NCBI GenBank assembly: GCA_023664485.1 | Contig: JAMPFK010000004.1 | Span: forward strand, 102,059-166,058 | Origin: Bacteroides fragilis | GTDB lineage: Bacteria; Bacillota; Clostridia; Lachnospirales; Lachnospiraceae | Direction: 5' to 3' | DNA: 64,000 nucleotides | Shown here: one piece after another, positions 9,187 to 17,404 of the stretch | Layout: the number at the start of each line of letters is the position of its first letter | Numbering within the stretch: position 1 is the stretch's first letter | Made by a program: the position numbers and the translations under genes | The notes under the pieces: generated by a model | Seen by the model: the letters and a program-made list of their open reading frames with translations, nothing else | Told to the model about the DNA's origin: nothing | The model's database searches: none

Positions 9187-10247
9187 CGCCGGGACTGATC
9201 AGTATTATCGTTCCGGTATATAACGGGGAAGCCTGGATCGGCAGGTGTGTGCAGAGCATTCAGGCGCAGACCTATACGATGTGGGAGCTTTTGCTGGTCG
9301 ATGGAGGCTCTTTTGACAGGACGCCCGCTTTTTGCGAGGCATGGCGGGAGCGGGACGGCCGGATACGCGTTTTTCATTCCGAAGTGAACAGGGGTGTTTC
9401 CTATGGGAGAAATACCGGCATCCGGGAGGCGCGGGGGGAATATCTTTTTTTTGTGGACGCAGACGACTGGCTGCAGCCGGACTGCCTGGCCCGGCTGTAT
9501 GAGGAGATACAGGGAGAGGGCATTCAGATCGCGGGATGCGGTTTCGCCAGATGTTCCGACCGGGACTGGGAGGAGGCCAAAAAGCCGCCAGGGAAAGCCT
9601 ATGGCAGAAAACTGACCGCCGGAAAAGATTTTCTGGCGGAAGGTATTTTACAGCAGGATACCCGCTGCTGGAGCAAGCTCTACCGGCGGGAACTGCTGGA
9701 AGGACATTTTTTTAAAGAGGATTATACCATCGGGGAAGACGTGCTGTTTCTGTGGGAGACGGCGCGGGAGGCGAGGGTTATCAGCAGCAGCGAATACCCC
9801 GGCTATTGTTACTATGATAATGCGAAGGGCACGATGCTGCGGCCTTTCCGGGCTGCGGACACAGATCAGATACGGTGCTGGCAGCAAGTTCTTGCACAAG
9901 TGCGTTCGGAAAACGAGGCGTCGTCCGCGCGGGGGAAAAAGGAGCCCTACGGGCCGGAAATCCTGCAGAGAACGGCGGCGATCCTGCTGATTTCCTGTAT
10001 GCTGGTGGTAGGAAAATTCGCCTGCCTGCCTGCAGGGGAGCGGAAAAAGTATACGGGCCTGCGGGAACAATGCGGCCGGATCGTAAAAGAAACGCTAAAG
10101 ATCGAAGGCGCCTATGCAGGGCTGGACAGAGGATACCGGGTAAAAGTCCGGCTCTTTGAAAAGCTTCCGGGCCTGTACATCGGCCTGTATGGAGCGGTGA
10201 AAAAGGTATCCGGCCTGCGGAAGACTTCCGGTATGGGAAAGCGGTAA
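9165..10247 (+). CDS. Glycosyltransferase family 2 protein
   Basis: A 360-residue GT-A transferase with SIIVPVYNGEAWIGR near the N-terminus, LLVDGGSFDRT (about residue 45) and FVDADDWL (about residue 95) as nucleotide-sugar and metal sites. The middle contains DTRCWSKLYRREL and GEDVLFLWE, which recur in the EpsJ-like group of GT2 enzymes. The second Asp of the usual DDGS motif is replaced by Gly (VDGGS), a modest deviation also found in active relatives. It overlaps the pyruvyltransferase gene by 22 bases and precedes the flippase by 4 bases. Substrate unknown. Confidence 0.87.
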   Translation: METGNKVTPGLISIIVPVYNGEAWIGRCVQSIQAQTYTMWELLLVDGGSFDRTPAFCEAWRERDGRIRVFHSEVNRGVSYGRNTGIREARGEYLFFVDADDWLQPDCLARLYEEIQGEGIQIAGCGFARCSDRDWEEAKKPPGKAYGRKLTAGKDFLAEGILQQDTRCWSKLYRRELLEGHFFKEDYTIGEDVLFLWETAREARVISSSEYPGYCYYDNAKGTMLRPFRAADTDQIRCWQQVLAQVRSENEASSARGKKEPYGPEILQRTAAILLISCMLVVGKFACLPAGERKKYTGLREQCGRIVKETLKIEGAYAGLDRGYRVKVRLFEKLPGLYIGLYGAVKKVSGLRKTSGMGKR

Positions 10248-10251
10248 AGGG

Positions 10252-11787
10252 ATGGGCAGAGTACAGAAGGCGGCGAAGAATATTTTCTTCGGCTATATCA
10301 GCAATTTCATGATTCTGATCCTCGGATTCTGGCAGAGGGATGTCTTTATCCGGGTGCTCGGAGAAACGCTGCTCGGCGTGAATACCTTATATGCGGATAT
10401 TCTTAGCGTGCTGTCGCTGGCGGAGCTGGGCGTGGGGACGGCTCTGAATTACAGTTTATATAAGCCGGTCGCCAACCGCGATTACGAGAAGATAAAGTCG
10501 TATATGCGGCTTTATAAAAAGGCATATCTGACGATCGCGTGCGTGATCGCAGTGATCGGAATCGCGCTGACGCCGTTTCTGCCGCTGTTGATAAAAGCCG
10601 AGAGCAGGAGCGGCCTTGCGGTGCGGGAACTGGTGGTCTATTACCTGATTTTTCTCTTCAATACGGTCAGCACCTATTTCGTTGCTTATAAATACAGTCT
10701 TGTCAACGCGGAGCAAAAGGATTATATTCAGACTAACATCACAACGATGACCAAAATCGTTACGGTCTGCATACAGATTATCGTGCTCTATGCGACGAAG
10801 AGTTTTCTGCTTTACCTGCTGGCCCATGCGGCCATAGAACTGCTTCAGAAGATCGTCGTCAGTATTTATCTGAACCGCCTGTATCCTTATCTGCGGGATC
10901 GTAAGGTGGAAAAGCTGACGAAAGAGGAAACGGATATCGTCGTCACAAAGAGCAAGGCGCTGATGTTCCATAAAATAGGAGATGTCGCCAGATTACAGAC
11001 GGACAGCATTATCATCACCTATTTTATCGATGTGGCTTCGGTCGGGTTTGTCGGGAATTATAATTATGTGATTACTTACGGCGCTAATTTTATCAATCTG
11101 ATTTTCAATTCCGTTATTTCCGGGCTTGGAAATCTCGTCGCCACGGAGTCGAAAGAAAAGCAGTACAGCATTTTTAAGGTATACCGTTTCTTTGCCTGCT
11201 GGCTTTACGGCTTTGCCGCAGTCGGTTTCTGGCTGCTTTTGACACCGCTCATTACCGGGCTGTGGCTGGACGAGAGCTGGAAGCTGGGACAGACGATCTT
11301 AACGTTGATTTTGATCGATTTCTACTTTAAAGGCGGCAGGGTCGTCCTGCTGAATTATAAAATCGCGGCGGGTGTTTTTGAACAGGACAAGTATCTGTCC
11401 TTTGTGCAGGGAGGCGTTAATCTGGTGATTTCCATCATCGGCGCGAAATATATCGGGCTTGCCGGCGTCTATATCGGGACGGTGGTTTCCGGCGTTATGG
11501 CGAATCTGATCAGGCCCGTCATCATCTACAGGGACTGCTTTTCAAGAAGCGCCTGGGATTATTTTAAGGATTCTTTCAAATATATTTGTACGATTTTGGG
11601 GATTCTCTTATTGTTGATACCTGTTAAAAAATTCCTGCTCGCTCAGGTGAACGTGCCGACGTTTCTGTTGACGGCGGGAATCATTACGATCGTTTACAAC
11701 CTGGCGTTTATATGTTTGTTCCGGAAAACGGAGGAATTTATGTATCTGTGGTCGGTGATCAGCCGAAAATTTCCGCGCCGGCGCTGA
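10252..11787 (+). CDS. Polysaccharide flippase (Wzx, MATE-like/PST family)
   Basis: A 511-residue membrane protein with about fourteen predicted helices, the size and plan of the polysaccharide transporter branch of the MOP superfamily. The N-terminus (KNIFFGYISNF) and the GVNTLYADILSVLSLAELG segment near residue 45 are characteristic of Lachnospiraceae Wzx proteins. It should flip undecaprenyl-pyrophosphate-linked repeat units from the inner to the outer face for the polymerases at 3155 and/or 15839. The gene follows the GT2 stop by four bases. Its 3' end overlaps the open frame upstream of the next gene, whose real start is 45 bases further on. Confidence 0.92.
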   Translation: MGRVQKAAKNIFFGYISNFMILILGFWQRDVFIRVLGETLLGVNTLYADILSVLSLAELGVGTALNYSLYKPVANRDYEKIKSYMRLYKKAYLTIACVIAVIGIALTPFLPLLIKAESRSGLAVRELVVYYLIFLFNTVSTYFVAYKYSLVNAEQKDYIQTNITTMTKIVTVCIQIIVLYATKSFLLYLLAHAAIELLQKIVVSIYLNRLYPYLRDRKVEKLTKEETDIVVTKSKALMFHKIGDVARLQTDSIIITYFIDVASVGFVGNYNYVITYGANFINLIFNSVISGLGNLVATESKEKQYSIFKVYRFFACWLYGFAAVGFWLLLTPLITGLWLDESWKLGQTILTLILIDFYFKGGRVVLLNYKIAAGVFEQDKYLSFVQGGVNLVISIIGAKYIGLAGVYIGTVVSGVMANLIRPVIIYRDCFSRSAWDYFKDSFKYICTILGILLLLIPVKKFLLAQVNVPTFLLTAGIITIVYNLAFICLFRKTEEFMYLWSVISRKFPRRR

Positions 11788-11831
11788 CGGCGGACCGCTC
11801 TGCGGCAGCAGGCCGGGGAAAGGACAGGGGC

Positions 11832-12971
11832 ATGGATATGCAGAAGAAAGAACGGATAGAGGAAGTGACAATGGACACAGCAAAGATGGAACTGATCGGA
11901 ACAGCATGCGAGGAACTTCTGACCTATGGTCTGTGGAATGTGAAGACAAAGGTGAAGATGTTCTTAAAAAAATATGCGTTCAGACAACCGACGCCGGCCA
12001 ATGATCCGATCTTCTGGCCGACGGGGCTTCTTGCGGCCGGGCTGTGGCACTGCCGGCAGAAGCTCGTGCAGGATGGAAGCAAAGAAGCGATGGCGGTGGC
12101 GGAACGGATCGAAACGGCGCTTTCCGCTTATTTTGCCAGATGGGAAAAAAAGAAATGTCCGATTTATTATCTGGACGACCTGCTTTCCGGGGAGGTGTTT
12201 CTTGCCATTTTGGAGGAATACCGGAACGGACGGAAGGCCAATGGGATGATCGGAGAAAAAAATGTCGAAAAATACCGGAAAGCTGTCGATAAGCTCGCAG
12301 AATATGCCTTTTCCTATCCGACGGATGAGACGGGAAGCTTTCCCTACCGCAGTGCACGGCAGAGCGGGCATATCTATGTCGATACGGTCGGCCTTTCCTG
12401 TCCTTTTTTGTACGAGTATGGAAGAGTCTACGGGAAGGACGAGGGCATGGAGCTGGCGGTCTCGCAGATCGCGAACTTTCTCGCCTACGGCATCGATACG
12501 ACGACGGAGCTTCCCTATCATGGTTATGAAGTGGAAACGGGAATGAAATACGGCATTATCGGCTGGGGAAGAGCGGTGGGCTGGCTTTTGCGCGGCATGA
12601 CGGGATGTATGACGGCCGTTTACGGGCTGGACCGGCTGCAGGAATCCTACTGCCGGCTGATGGATGTGGTCATCGCCTGGCAGCGAAAGGACGGCTATTT
12701 TTCCTGGCAGCTTCAGGCGATGGAAGGCCCGGCGGACACTTCCGCCACCGCAATGATCTGTCTCGCCTTACAGGAGGGCATCCGGACGAGGATGCTTCAG
12801 GGAGAGGCTTATCAGATCGTTCTGGACAAGGGGCTTCATGCGCTCCGCAAGTCCATCAAGAACGGCAGGGTATACGACTGTCTTGGCGAGTGCATGGGCT
12901 TTTCCCAGTATCCGCAGCAGTACGGGGCGTATCCCTGGGCGCTGGGGGTAGTGTTGATGCTGGAGATATAG
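11832..12971 (+). CDS. GH88/GH105-like (alpha/alpha)6-barrel glycoside hydrolase-family protein
   Basis: A 379-residue soluble protein resembling unsaturated glucuronyl/rhamnogalacturonyl hydrolases of families GH88 and GH105. Typical marks are PIFWPTGLLAAGLWH (about residue 50), the GIIGWGRAVGWLLRGM helix (about residue 240), an RKDGYFSWQL stretch (about residue 285) and DTSATAMI (about residue 300). Start 11832 is chosen because AAGGACAGGGG lies just upstream; another ATG is at 11871. No signal peptide is visible, so it may act in the cytoplasm, perhaps trimming faulty or imported oligosaccharide, or it may be a repurposed barrel. A degradative family is unusual in a biosynthetic operon. 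It ends the GC-rich block before a small foreign-looking cassette. Confidence 0.75.
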   Translation: MDMQKKERIEEVTMDTAKMELIGTACEELLTYGLWNVKTKVKMFLKKYAFRQPTPANDPIFWPTGLLAAGLWHCRQKLVQDGSKEAMAVAERIETALSAYFARWEKKKCPIYYLDDLLSGEVFLAILEEYRNGRKANGMIGEKNVEKYRKAVDKLAEYAFSYPTDETGSFPYRSARQSGHIYVDTVGLSCPFLYEYGRVYGKDEGMELAVSQIANFLAYGIDTTTELPYHGYEVETGMKYGIIGWGRAVGWLLRGMTGCMTAVYGLDRLQESYCRLMDVVIAWQRKDGYFSWQLQAMEGPADTSATAMICLALQEGIRTRMLQGEAYQIVLDKGLHALRKSIKNGRVYDCLGECMGFSQYPQQYGAYPWALGVVLMLEI

Positions 12972-13025
12972 AAGCGTTAATTTATATGAAATTTTAACAA
13001 TACGGTACAATTTTGCCTGAATTTG

Positions 13026-13034
13026 TGCTAAAAT
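13026..13034 (+). promoter_or_regulatory. Possible extended -10 promoter
   Basis: TGCTAAAAT (TGC followed by TAAAAT at 13029-13034) resembles an extended -10 element and lies 70 bases upstream of the RelA/SpoT-domain gene in the only 130-base gap of this part of the locus. No good -35 box is found at 16-18 bases. A weak TCCC/GGGA hairpin with a short T run follows at about 13048-13064, so attenuation is possible but not convincing. Confidence 0.3.
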
Positions 13035-13104
13035 TGCTTAAAAGCTTGTCCCACGGGGATTTTGGTGGTAAACTTTCTTCATTGTATTCTAAAGAGGAAA
13101 TATC

Positions 13105-14064
13105 ATGGAGTGGGAAGCATACTGGCAGAATTTATTAGCTGAGAAAAAATTAAATAATAAAGTAAAAGAACTGGACAGATATGAAGAAATTATCTTAAAA
13201 CATGCCCCTCGTACAGAAAAAATCTGCAGAGGGATTTATGAGCGCTACGATGCGATGCAAAAGCGTCTGGAAGCTGTCAAACTGGATTGCATTACGGAGT
13301 TTAACGCAATAGAAGGCGTATACTTAAAGAGCGGCCGCGTGAAAGGAAAAGACAGCCTGCTGCGTAAAGTAATCGATAAACGCCAGGAAAATATAGCAGC
13401 TTTTGACAGTAAATATTATAACCTGGATGAATTTAATTATGATAAGATCATTACAGATTTAGTCGGGATAAGGCTGATTATTAATTATCGTGGGAAGTGG
13501 ATTGACATTCATCGTAAGATTTTGGGAAATTTTCCATTGTTCGATAAGGAATTATATGTAGAAAATCCACTGTTGGAGCATCGTGCGGGAGAAAAGTTTC
13601 AGGCGGAATGGCCTATCGTGTACTATGCGCAGAACGATCCCATTCAGGAATACAGGGATGAGGGCCTGTGCGTTAAGCTGAAGGAAATCGGATACCGCGG
13701 CATCCATTATATTCTTTCTTATGAGGAGACTTATATAGAGATTCAGCTGCGGACGATTTATGATGAGGCATGGAGCGAATGCGATCATAATTATGTGTAC
13801 AAAAAAGATGAAAACCGGTCACATGACGCGCTGGTTCAGCTTTCAGAGATTTTGAACCGCTTGACGCATCTTTCCGATATTTTGAATGATACGATGAAGA
13901 GTGTACATGATAAAGAGGGGATCGTTTTCAGTCAGCAGGAAAATGTATGGACCGCATTATCGGAGCATATAGATAGTATTGATGAAATTATCGCAAAGCT
14001 GGAAGAAACGGATGGTATTTTCAGGAAATTCAGGAATCAGCTTGTCGATCAACAGGAGGATTGA
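13105..14064 (+). CDS. RelA/SpoT synthetase-domain protein (small alarmone synthetase-like)
   Basis: A 319-residue protein with the (p)ppGpp synthetase fold and no hydrolase, TGS or ACT domain. Visible synthetase signatures are SGRVKGKDSLLRK (76-88, ATP-contacting basic residues), DLVGIR (118-123, metal Asp and Arg), GYRGIHY (196-202, the G-loop Tyr that stacks on GTP or another acceptor) and EIQLRT with a downstream W and H (212-228). About 90 residues of charged, coiled-coil-like helix follow. AAAGAGGAAA lies just before the ATG. The cassette is less GC-rich than its neighbours and has its own terminator. It could be a housekeeping-type small alarmone synthetase, or a toxin-type enzyme as in toxSAS systems whose acceptor is tRNA or a nucleotide. 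Sequence alone does not decide. Confidence 0.85.
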   Translation: MEWEAYWQNLLAEKKLNNKVKELDRYEEIILKHAPRTEKICRGIYERYDAMQKRLEAVKLDCITEFNAIEGVYLKSGRVKGKDSLLRKVIDKRQENIAAFDSKYYNLDEFNYDKIITDLVGIRLIINYRGKWIDIHRKILGNFPLFDKELYVENPLLEHRAGEKFQAEWPIVYYAQNDPIQEYRDEGLCVKLKEIGYRGIHYILSYEETYIEIQLRTIYDEAWSECDHNYVYKKDENRSHDALVQLSEILNRLTHLSDILNDTMKSVHDKEGIVFSQQENVWTALSEHIDSIDEIIAKLEETDGIFRKFRNQLVDQQED

Positions 14065-14065
14065 A

Positions 14066-14287
14066 ATGAAACAGGAGAGCAGAGGATGGGAACTTGGAAC
14101 GCAGTTGGTGGAACGAATTAAATCCGGAGAATTTCCCAAAAATCATTTGATGAATCATGGAGAGGATTTTACGGGAGGCCCGGAAGAATTGCTGGTATAT
14201 GAGCTGAATCGTTATATGGGATCCTGTGGCCATGCAATGATGGACTGGCGGCTGGCACAGAAAGGATGTGTATATTTTGGAGGTTAA
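14066..14287 (+). CDS. Small unrecognised protein downstream of RelA/SpoT-domain gene
   Basis: A 73-residue reading frame starting at an ATG two bases after the RelA/SpoT stop, with CAGGAGG (14053-14059) as a strong ribosome site. It reads as an ordinary soluble protein with a GHAMMDWRLAQKG segment close to its end. Its last 20 bases overlap the next frame. Continuing its sequence into the next frame after a +1 shift at a T4 run (14275-14278) gives a smooth product (CVY then LEVKEPKEGYL), so the two may be one roughly 250-residue gene broken by a one-base insertion, or a pair of coupled genes. No family recognised. Confidence 0.5.
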   Translation: MKQESRGWELGTQLVERIKSGEFPKNHLMNHGEDFTGGPEELLVYELNRYMGSCGHAMMDWRLAQKGCVYFGG

Positions 14288-14822
14288 GGAACCTAAGGAA
14301 GGATATCTTTTTATTCTTGACAAATTTAAGGAAGAGAAGGTAAAGAGCCGTTATAACTGTCTTTACGAACTGTTGTCGGCCTATTTGAAAAGGAAAAGGC
14401 TGGAGGAAAGAGTTCGTATTGTTCCTGCCATTCTAGATCATGTTATCGTGGATTATTTTGTTGATATTTACCGGCTGAAGGATTTCCAGGGTATGGATCT
14501 GGTCAATGATACGAAAATACTGGCCTATACGTCATTTTGGCTTCTGCGGCATAAACCGTTGCAGATAATCGATACGGAAGAGGCTGCCGATTTGGTCTAT
14601 GTGAACGAAGATGCAGTTGGCGAAATTTTGCGCGCACAGCTGTTCAAAAATCCGGAGGATACGGTGCTTTTGTCGGAGAGGGCAGAAAGAATCGATGATT
14701 TTGTCAATACGATGAAGTATTTTTTTCAATATCGGTTATATACGGCACAGAATATTGAGCTGATGATCATGGCGTTCCATGCGGGAAGGGATTACCAGTA
14801 TTGCACGGATCACCAGGAATAA
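14268..14822 (+). CDS. Unrecognised soluble protein, possible second half of a split gene
   Basis: A reading frame of up to 184 residues opening at GTG 14268; a TTG at 14277 is better spaced from the AAAGGA at 14261. The product is helical and charged with no membrane segment and no motif I recognise. It begins with EVKEPKEGYLFILDKFKEEK-like sequence that joins naturally to the end of the preceding small frame. It is the last gene before a clear terminator, so it belongs with the RelA/SpoT-domain protein in a three-frame unit. A partner or control function for that enzyme is a guess from position only. Confidence 0.55.
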   Translation: MYILEVKEPKEGYLFILDKFKEEKVKSRYNCLYELLSAYLKRKRLEERVRIVPAILDHVIVDYFVDIYRLKDFQGMDLVNDTKILAYTSFWLLRHKPLQIIDTEEAADLVYVNEDAVGEILRAQLFKNPEDTVLLSERAERIDDFVNTMKYFFQYRLYTAQNIELMIMAFHAGRDYQYCTDHQE

Positions 14823-14850
14823 AACCGTATAAAACTGCATAAAATAAACT

Positions 14851-14878
14851 TGCGCCTTGTTTTCAGGGCGCATTTTTT
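14851..14878 (+). terminator. Rho-independent terminator after RelA/SpoT cassette
   Basis: The arms TGCGCCTT and AGGGCGCA form an 8-bp stem (one G-T pair) around a short loop, followed by six T. It lies 28 bases after the last stop of the cassette and would isolate it from the polysaccharide genes downstream. Confidence 0.8.
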
Positions 14879-14885
14879 ATATAAT
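14857..14885 (+). promoter_or_regulatory. Promoter overlapping the terminator, for the GT11 gene
   Basis: TTGTTT (14857-14862), a 17-base spacer and a perfect TATAAT (14880-14885). The -35 box lies in the terminator loop and the spacer spans its descending arm and T run. The next start codon is about 40 bases downstream, so the second half of the locus can restart transcription exactly where the cassette stops it. Confidence 0.5.
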
Positions 14886-14923
14886 GAAAAGAGTGAAAAA
14901 TTTATGAGGGAATGGTTATCGAT

Positions 14924-15835
14924 ATGATCATTATCAGAGCGATGGGCGGTCTGGGAAACCAGCTGCAGCAATATGCGTTATATAAGAAACTGGAAAGCAT
15001 GGGAAAAGACGTCCGGCTGGATATTTCCTGGTTTCAGGACGCCGGCGTGCAGAAATCGGTTCTGGCGGAAAGGGAGCTGGAGCTGGACCGTCTGGATGGG
15101 ATTTCCTACCGGGCGGCCGCAGCCGAAGAAATCAGAGGCGTGCTCGGAAGGCTGTGGGAAGAGAAAGAAAAGACGGTATCCAGGATCAAAAGAAAGCTGA
15201 TGCCAGCTTCCGATCCCTGCTTTATAGAGAGCGATATGTATCATGCGCAGGTATTTCAGTTCACGGATAAATATCTGGTCGGATATTGGGCCTGCGAAAA
15301 ATATTATGCGGATATTCTGGATAAGCTGCGTTCGGAAATCCGGTTTCCAAAAGGGGACGGCAGGAACCGGGAGACGGCCCGCAGGATGCAGGAAACGGAG
15401 TCGGTCAGCGTGCATATCCGCAGGGGGGATTATCTCGATGCGGCGAACCGCCCCATTTTTGGCGGAATCAGCACGGATGATTACTATAAGGCGGCGATCG
15501 CTTATATGAAAGAGAAATATCCGCGGGCGTCCTTTTTCTTTTTCTCGGACGACATTCCTTATGTGGAGGAGCATTACCGGGAAGAAGCCGGCGAAATCAT
15601 AGACTGGAACCGGGGGAGGAACAACGTCTGTGATATGATGCTGATGAGCCGCTGTAAGCATAATATCTGCGCCAACAGCACCTTCAGCTTCTGGGGGGCG
15701 AGACTTAATCCGTACGAATCGAAGATTATGATAAGGCCCTCCATTCATAAAAATACGCAGGTATGTATCCCGGAACAGATGAAGGAGCTATGGGCGGGCT
15801 GGACGCTGATTACGCCGCAGGGAAAGGTTCTTTAG
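14924..15835 (+). CDS. Alpha-1,2-fucosyltransferase-like protein (GT11)
   Basis: A 303-residue GT11 enzyme. The start MIIIRAMGGLGNQLQQYA is the family's typical opening, so ATG 14924 is preferred to an in-frame ATG at 14912, which abuts the GAGGG ribosome site. The GDP-fucose-binding motif VHIRRGDYLDA lies near residue 160, and CKHNICANSTFSFWGA near residue 250 matches the family's third motif. It should act in the cytoplasm, adding L-fucose (or another GDP-6-deoxy sugar) to a galactose-type acceptor. No GDP-fucose synthesis genes are in the window, so the donor would come from elsewhere in the genome. Confidence 0.9.
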   Translation: MIIIRAMGGLGNQLQQYALYKKLESMGKDVRLDISWFQDAGVQKSVLAERELELDRLDGISYRAAAAEEIRGVLGRLWEEKEKTVSRIKRKLMPASDPCFIESDMYHAQVFQFTDKYLVGYWACEKYYADILDKLRSEIRFPKGDGRNRETARRMQETESVSVHIRRGDYLDAANRPIFGGISTDDYYKAAIAYMKEKYPRASFFFFSDDIPYVEEHYREEAGEIIDWNRGRNNVCDMMLMSRCKHNICANSTFSFWGARLNPYESKIMIRPSIHKNTQVCIPEQMKELWAGWTLITPQGKVL

Positions 15836-15838
15836 AGC

Positions 15839-17404
15839 ATGACAGAAAAGATATCGTTGGAAGAAATTTCATATTTTGGATTTTTTATTATATTATCTGT
15901 AACGAAGGGGCTTGGTTTTTACGACGGGCAGAAGCTTTTCCTGCTGTTGATCATACCGGCCTTTCTCTGTGCATTGCTGAAAATCCTGGTAACGCCCTAT
16001 ACGAAGCGTCAATGGGCGGCAGTGGCGCTGCTTCTGTTCCTGACGCTGTTCGTCTATTATAATTCCCATGAAAAGGGAATCCTTTTTCTCATGTTCACGA
16101 TTCTGGGAATGAAAAATATTTCCGTGAAAAAGGTGATGCGGATCGGTTTATGGGTATGGTCCCTCTGTGCGGCCGTATTGAGCGTCTTTTCCTTTTTCAG
16201 GCTGGAGGATACGATATACCGCGTCCACCGGAAAATGGGATTGGGGCATATTTTCCGCTGGAGTCTGGGATTCACACACCCGAATGTCCTGCATATTACC
16301 TATCTGGCGCTCTGCGCCTTTATCATCTATGAACTGGCGGAGAAATATGGTCTGAAGCATTTTGTACTGCTGATGCTCGGCAATGCGCTCGTCTTTTTCT
16401 ATTCGGCCAGTTTTACCGGATTGGGCATCGTAACGATTTTTCTGGCGGGAGAGCTTTATGTGCGGTTCCGGCCAGAGTTCTGCCTGTGGGAAAAAATCGC
16501 GGTCAATCTGGTGCTTCCGGTCTGCGTGGTATTTTCGTTCCTGCTGCCGTATCTTTATGCGGAACAGGCGGGTGCGCAGCAGATTGCGCCATGGATGCAG
16601 ACGCTGGATTCCGTACTCAATACGCGGATTTCTCTGGCAGGCCAGTTCCTGGCGCCGGAGTTTAAGAGCCTTTTTGGCGCGGAGGTCGCGCTGTTAAAGC
16701 TGCCCTTCGGTTCCATCGACTGTTCTTATATGTGGTGTTATATCAATTACGGCCTCATCCCGTTCCTGCTGTTCATGGCGGCCTATCTGATTCTTGTGGC
16801 GGAGGAATGCCGGATGCAGAAAACGAGGGAAGCGGTGATAACGATCTGTTTTCTGGGAGCCGGATTTACGGAGCAGTTACTGTTCAATACCTCTTTTAAA
16901 AATATTACCCTGCTTTTTCTGGGGGAACTGTTATTCAGACAGAAGGACGGGGAAAAGGAATACTGCCTGCTTCCGTCTCTGCGGCGGGAAATCGACGTGC
17001 CTGTTCCGGCAGTCTGGCGTTTTTGGACGGAACTGCCAAAGAGGCTGGCGGATCTGTGGAAAGCCCGCCGGAGACAGATTCTTACAGGGATTCTGGCCGG
17101 GGCGCTCGCCGGCGTCGTTTTGTGCGGGATTCTTTATGCCGCGCCCAAAGGCTATGTCGTCCAGCGGTTTTATACGGACGGCTTATTTGAGACTTCCGAA
17201 TATCTGGAAAGCGCGGATGACCCCGCGTACGAGGGTTACCGTATTATGAACTATGTGGATGCCGATACCAGAATGCAGGTCATAGAAGGGAATGCGGTCA
17301 TGCTGGAAACGGCCAGATACTATGTCGGCAGCGCGCTGGTCGGCTCTCTTGCGGGATATCTGCTGTGTGCCGGAATTTTTCTGCAAAAGAGGAGGCATTC
17401 ATGA
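15839..17404 (+). CDS. Second O-antigen polymerase-like membrane protein
   Basis: A 521-residue membrane protein with about ten N-terminal helices and a GFTHPNVLH motif (about residue 143) parallel to GMGHPNALS in the polymerase at 3155. It differs by a C-terminal extension of about 130 residues: an additional pair of hydrophobic segments flanks a polar, probably extracytoplasmic loop (about residues 440-495). That loop between two helices recalls the topology of chain-length regulators, although no sequence similarity is evident. It follows the GT11 gene by three bases, and its stop overlaps the next ATG (ATGA). Two polymerases in one locus suggest two repeat units or two linkages. Confidence 0.72.
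   Translation: MTEKISLEEISYFGFFIILSVTKGLGFYDGQKLFLLLIIPAFLCALLKILVTPYTKRQWAAVALLLFLTLFVYYNSHEKGILFLMFTILGMKNISVKKVMRIGLWVWSLCAAVLSVFSFFRLEDTIYRVHRKMGLGHIFRWSLGFTHPNVLHITYLALCAFIIYELAEKYGLKHFVLLMLGNALVFFYSASFTGLGIVTIFLAGELYVRFRPEFCLWEKIAVNLVLPVCVVFSFLLPYLYAEQAGAQQIAPWMQTLDSVLNTRISLAGQFLAPEFKSLFGAEVALLKLPFGSIDCSYMWCYINYGLIPFLLFMAAYLILVAEECRMQKTREAVITICFLGAGFTEQLLFNTSFKNITLLFLGELLFRQKDGEKEYCLLPSLRREIDVPVPAVWRFWTELPKRLADLWKARRRQILTGILAGALAGVVLCGILYAAPKGYVVQRFYTDGLFETSEYLESADDPAYEGYRIMNYVDADTRMQVIEGNAVMLETARYYVGSALVGSLAGYLLCAGIFLQKRRHS

Noticed and set aside
13062..13090. TTGGTG-N17-TATTCT as a promoter for the RelA/SpoT gene
   Set aside because: Transcription would start within or after the ribosome site just before the ATG, which makes it implausible.
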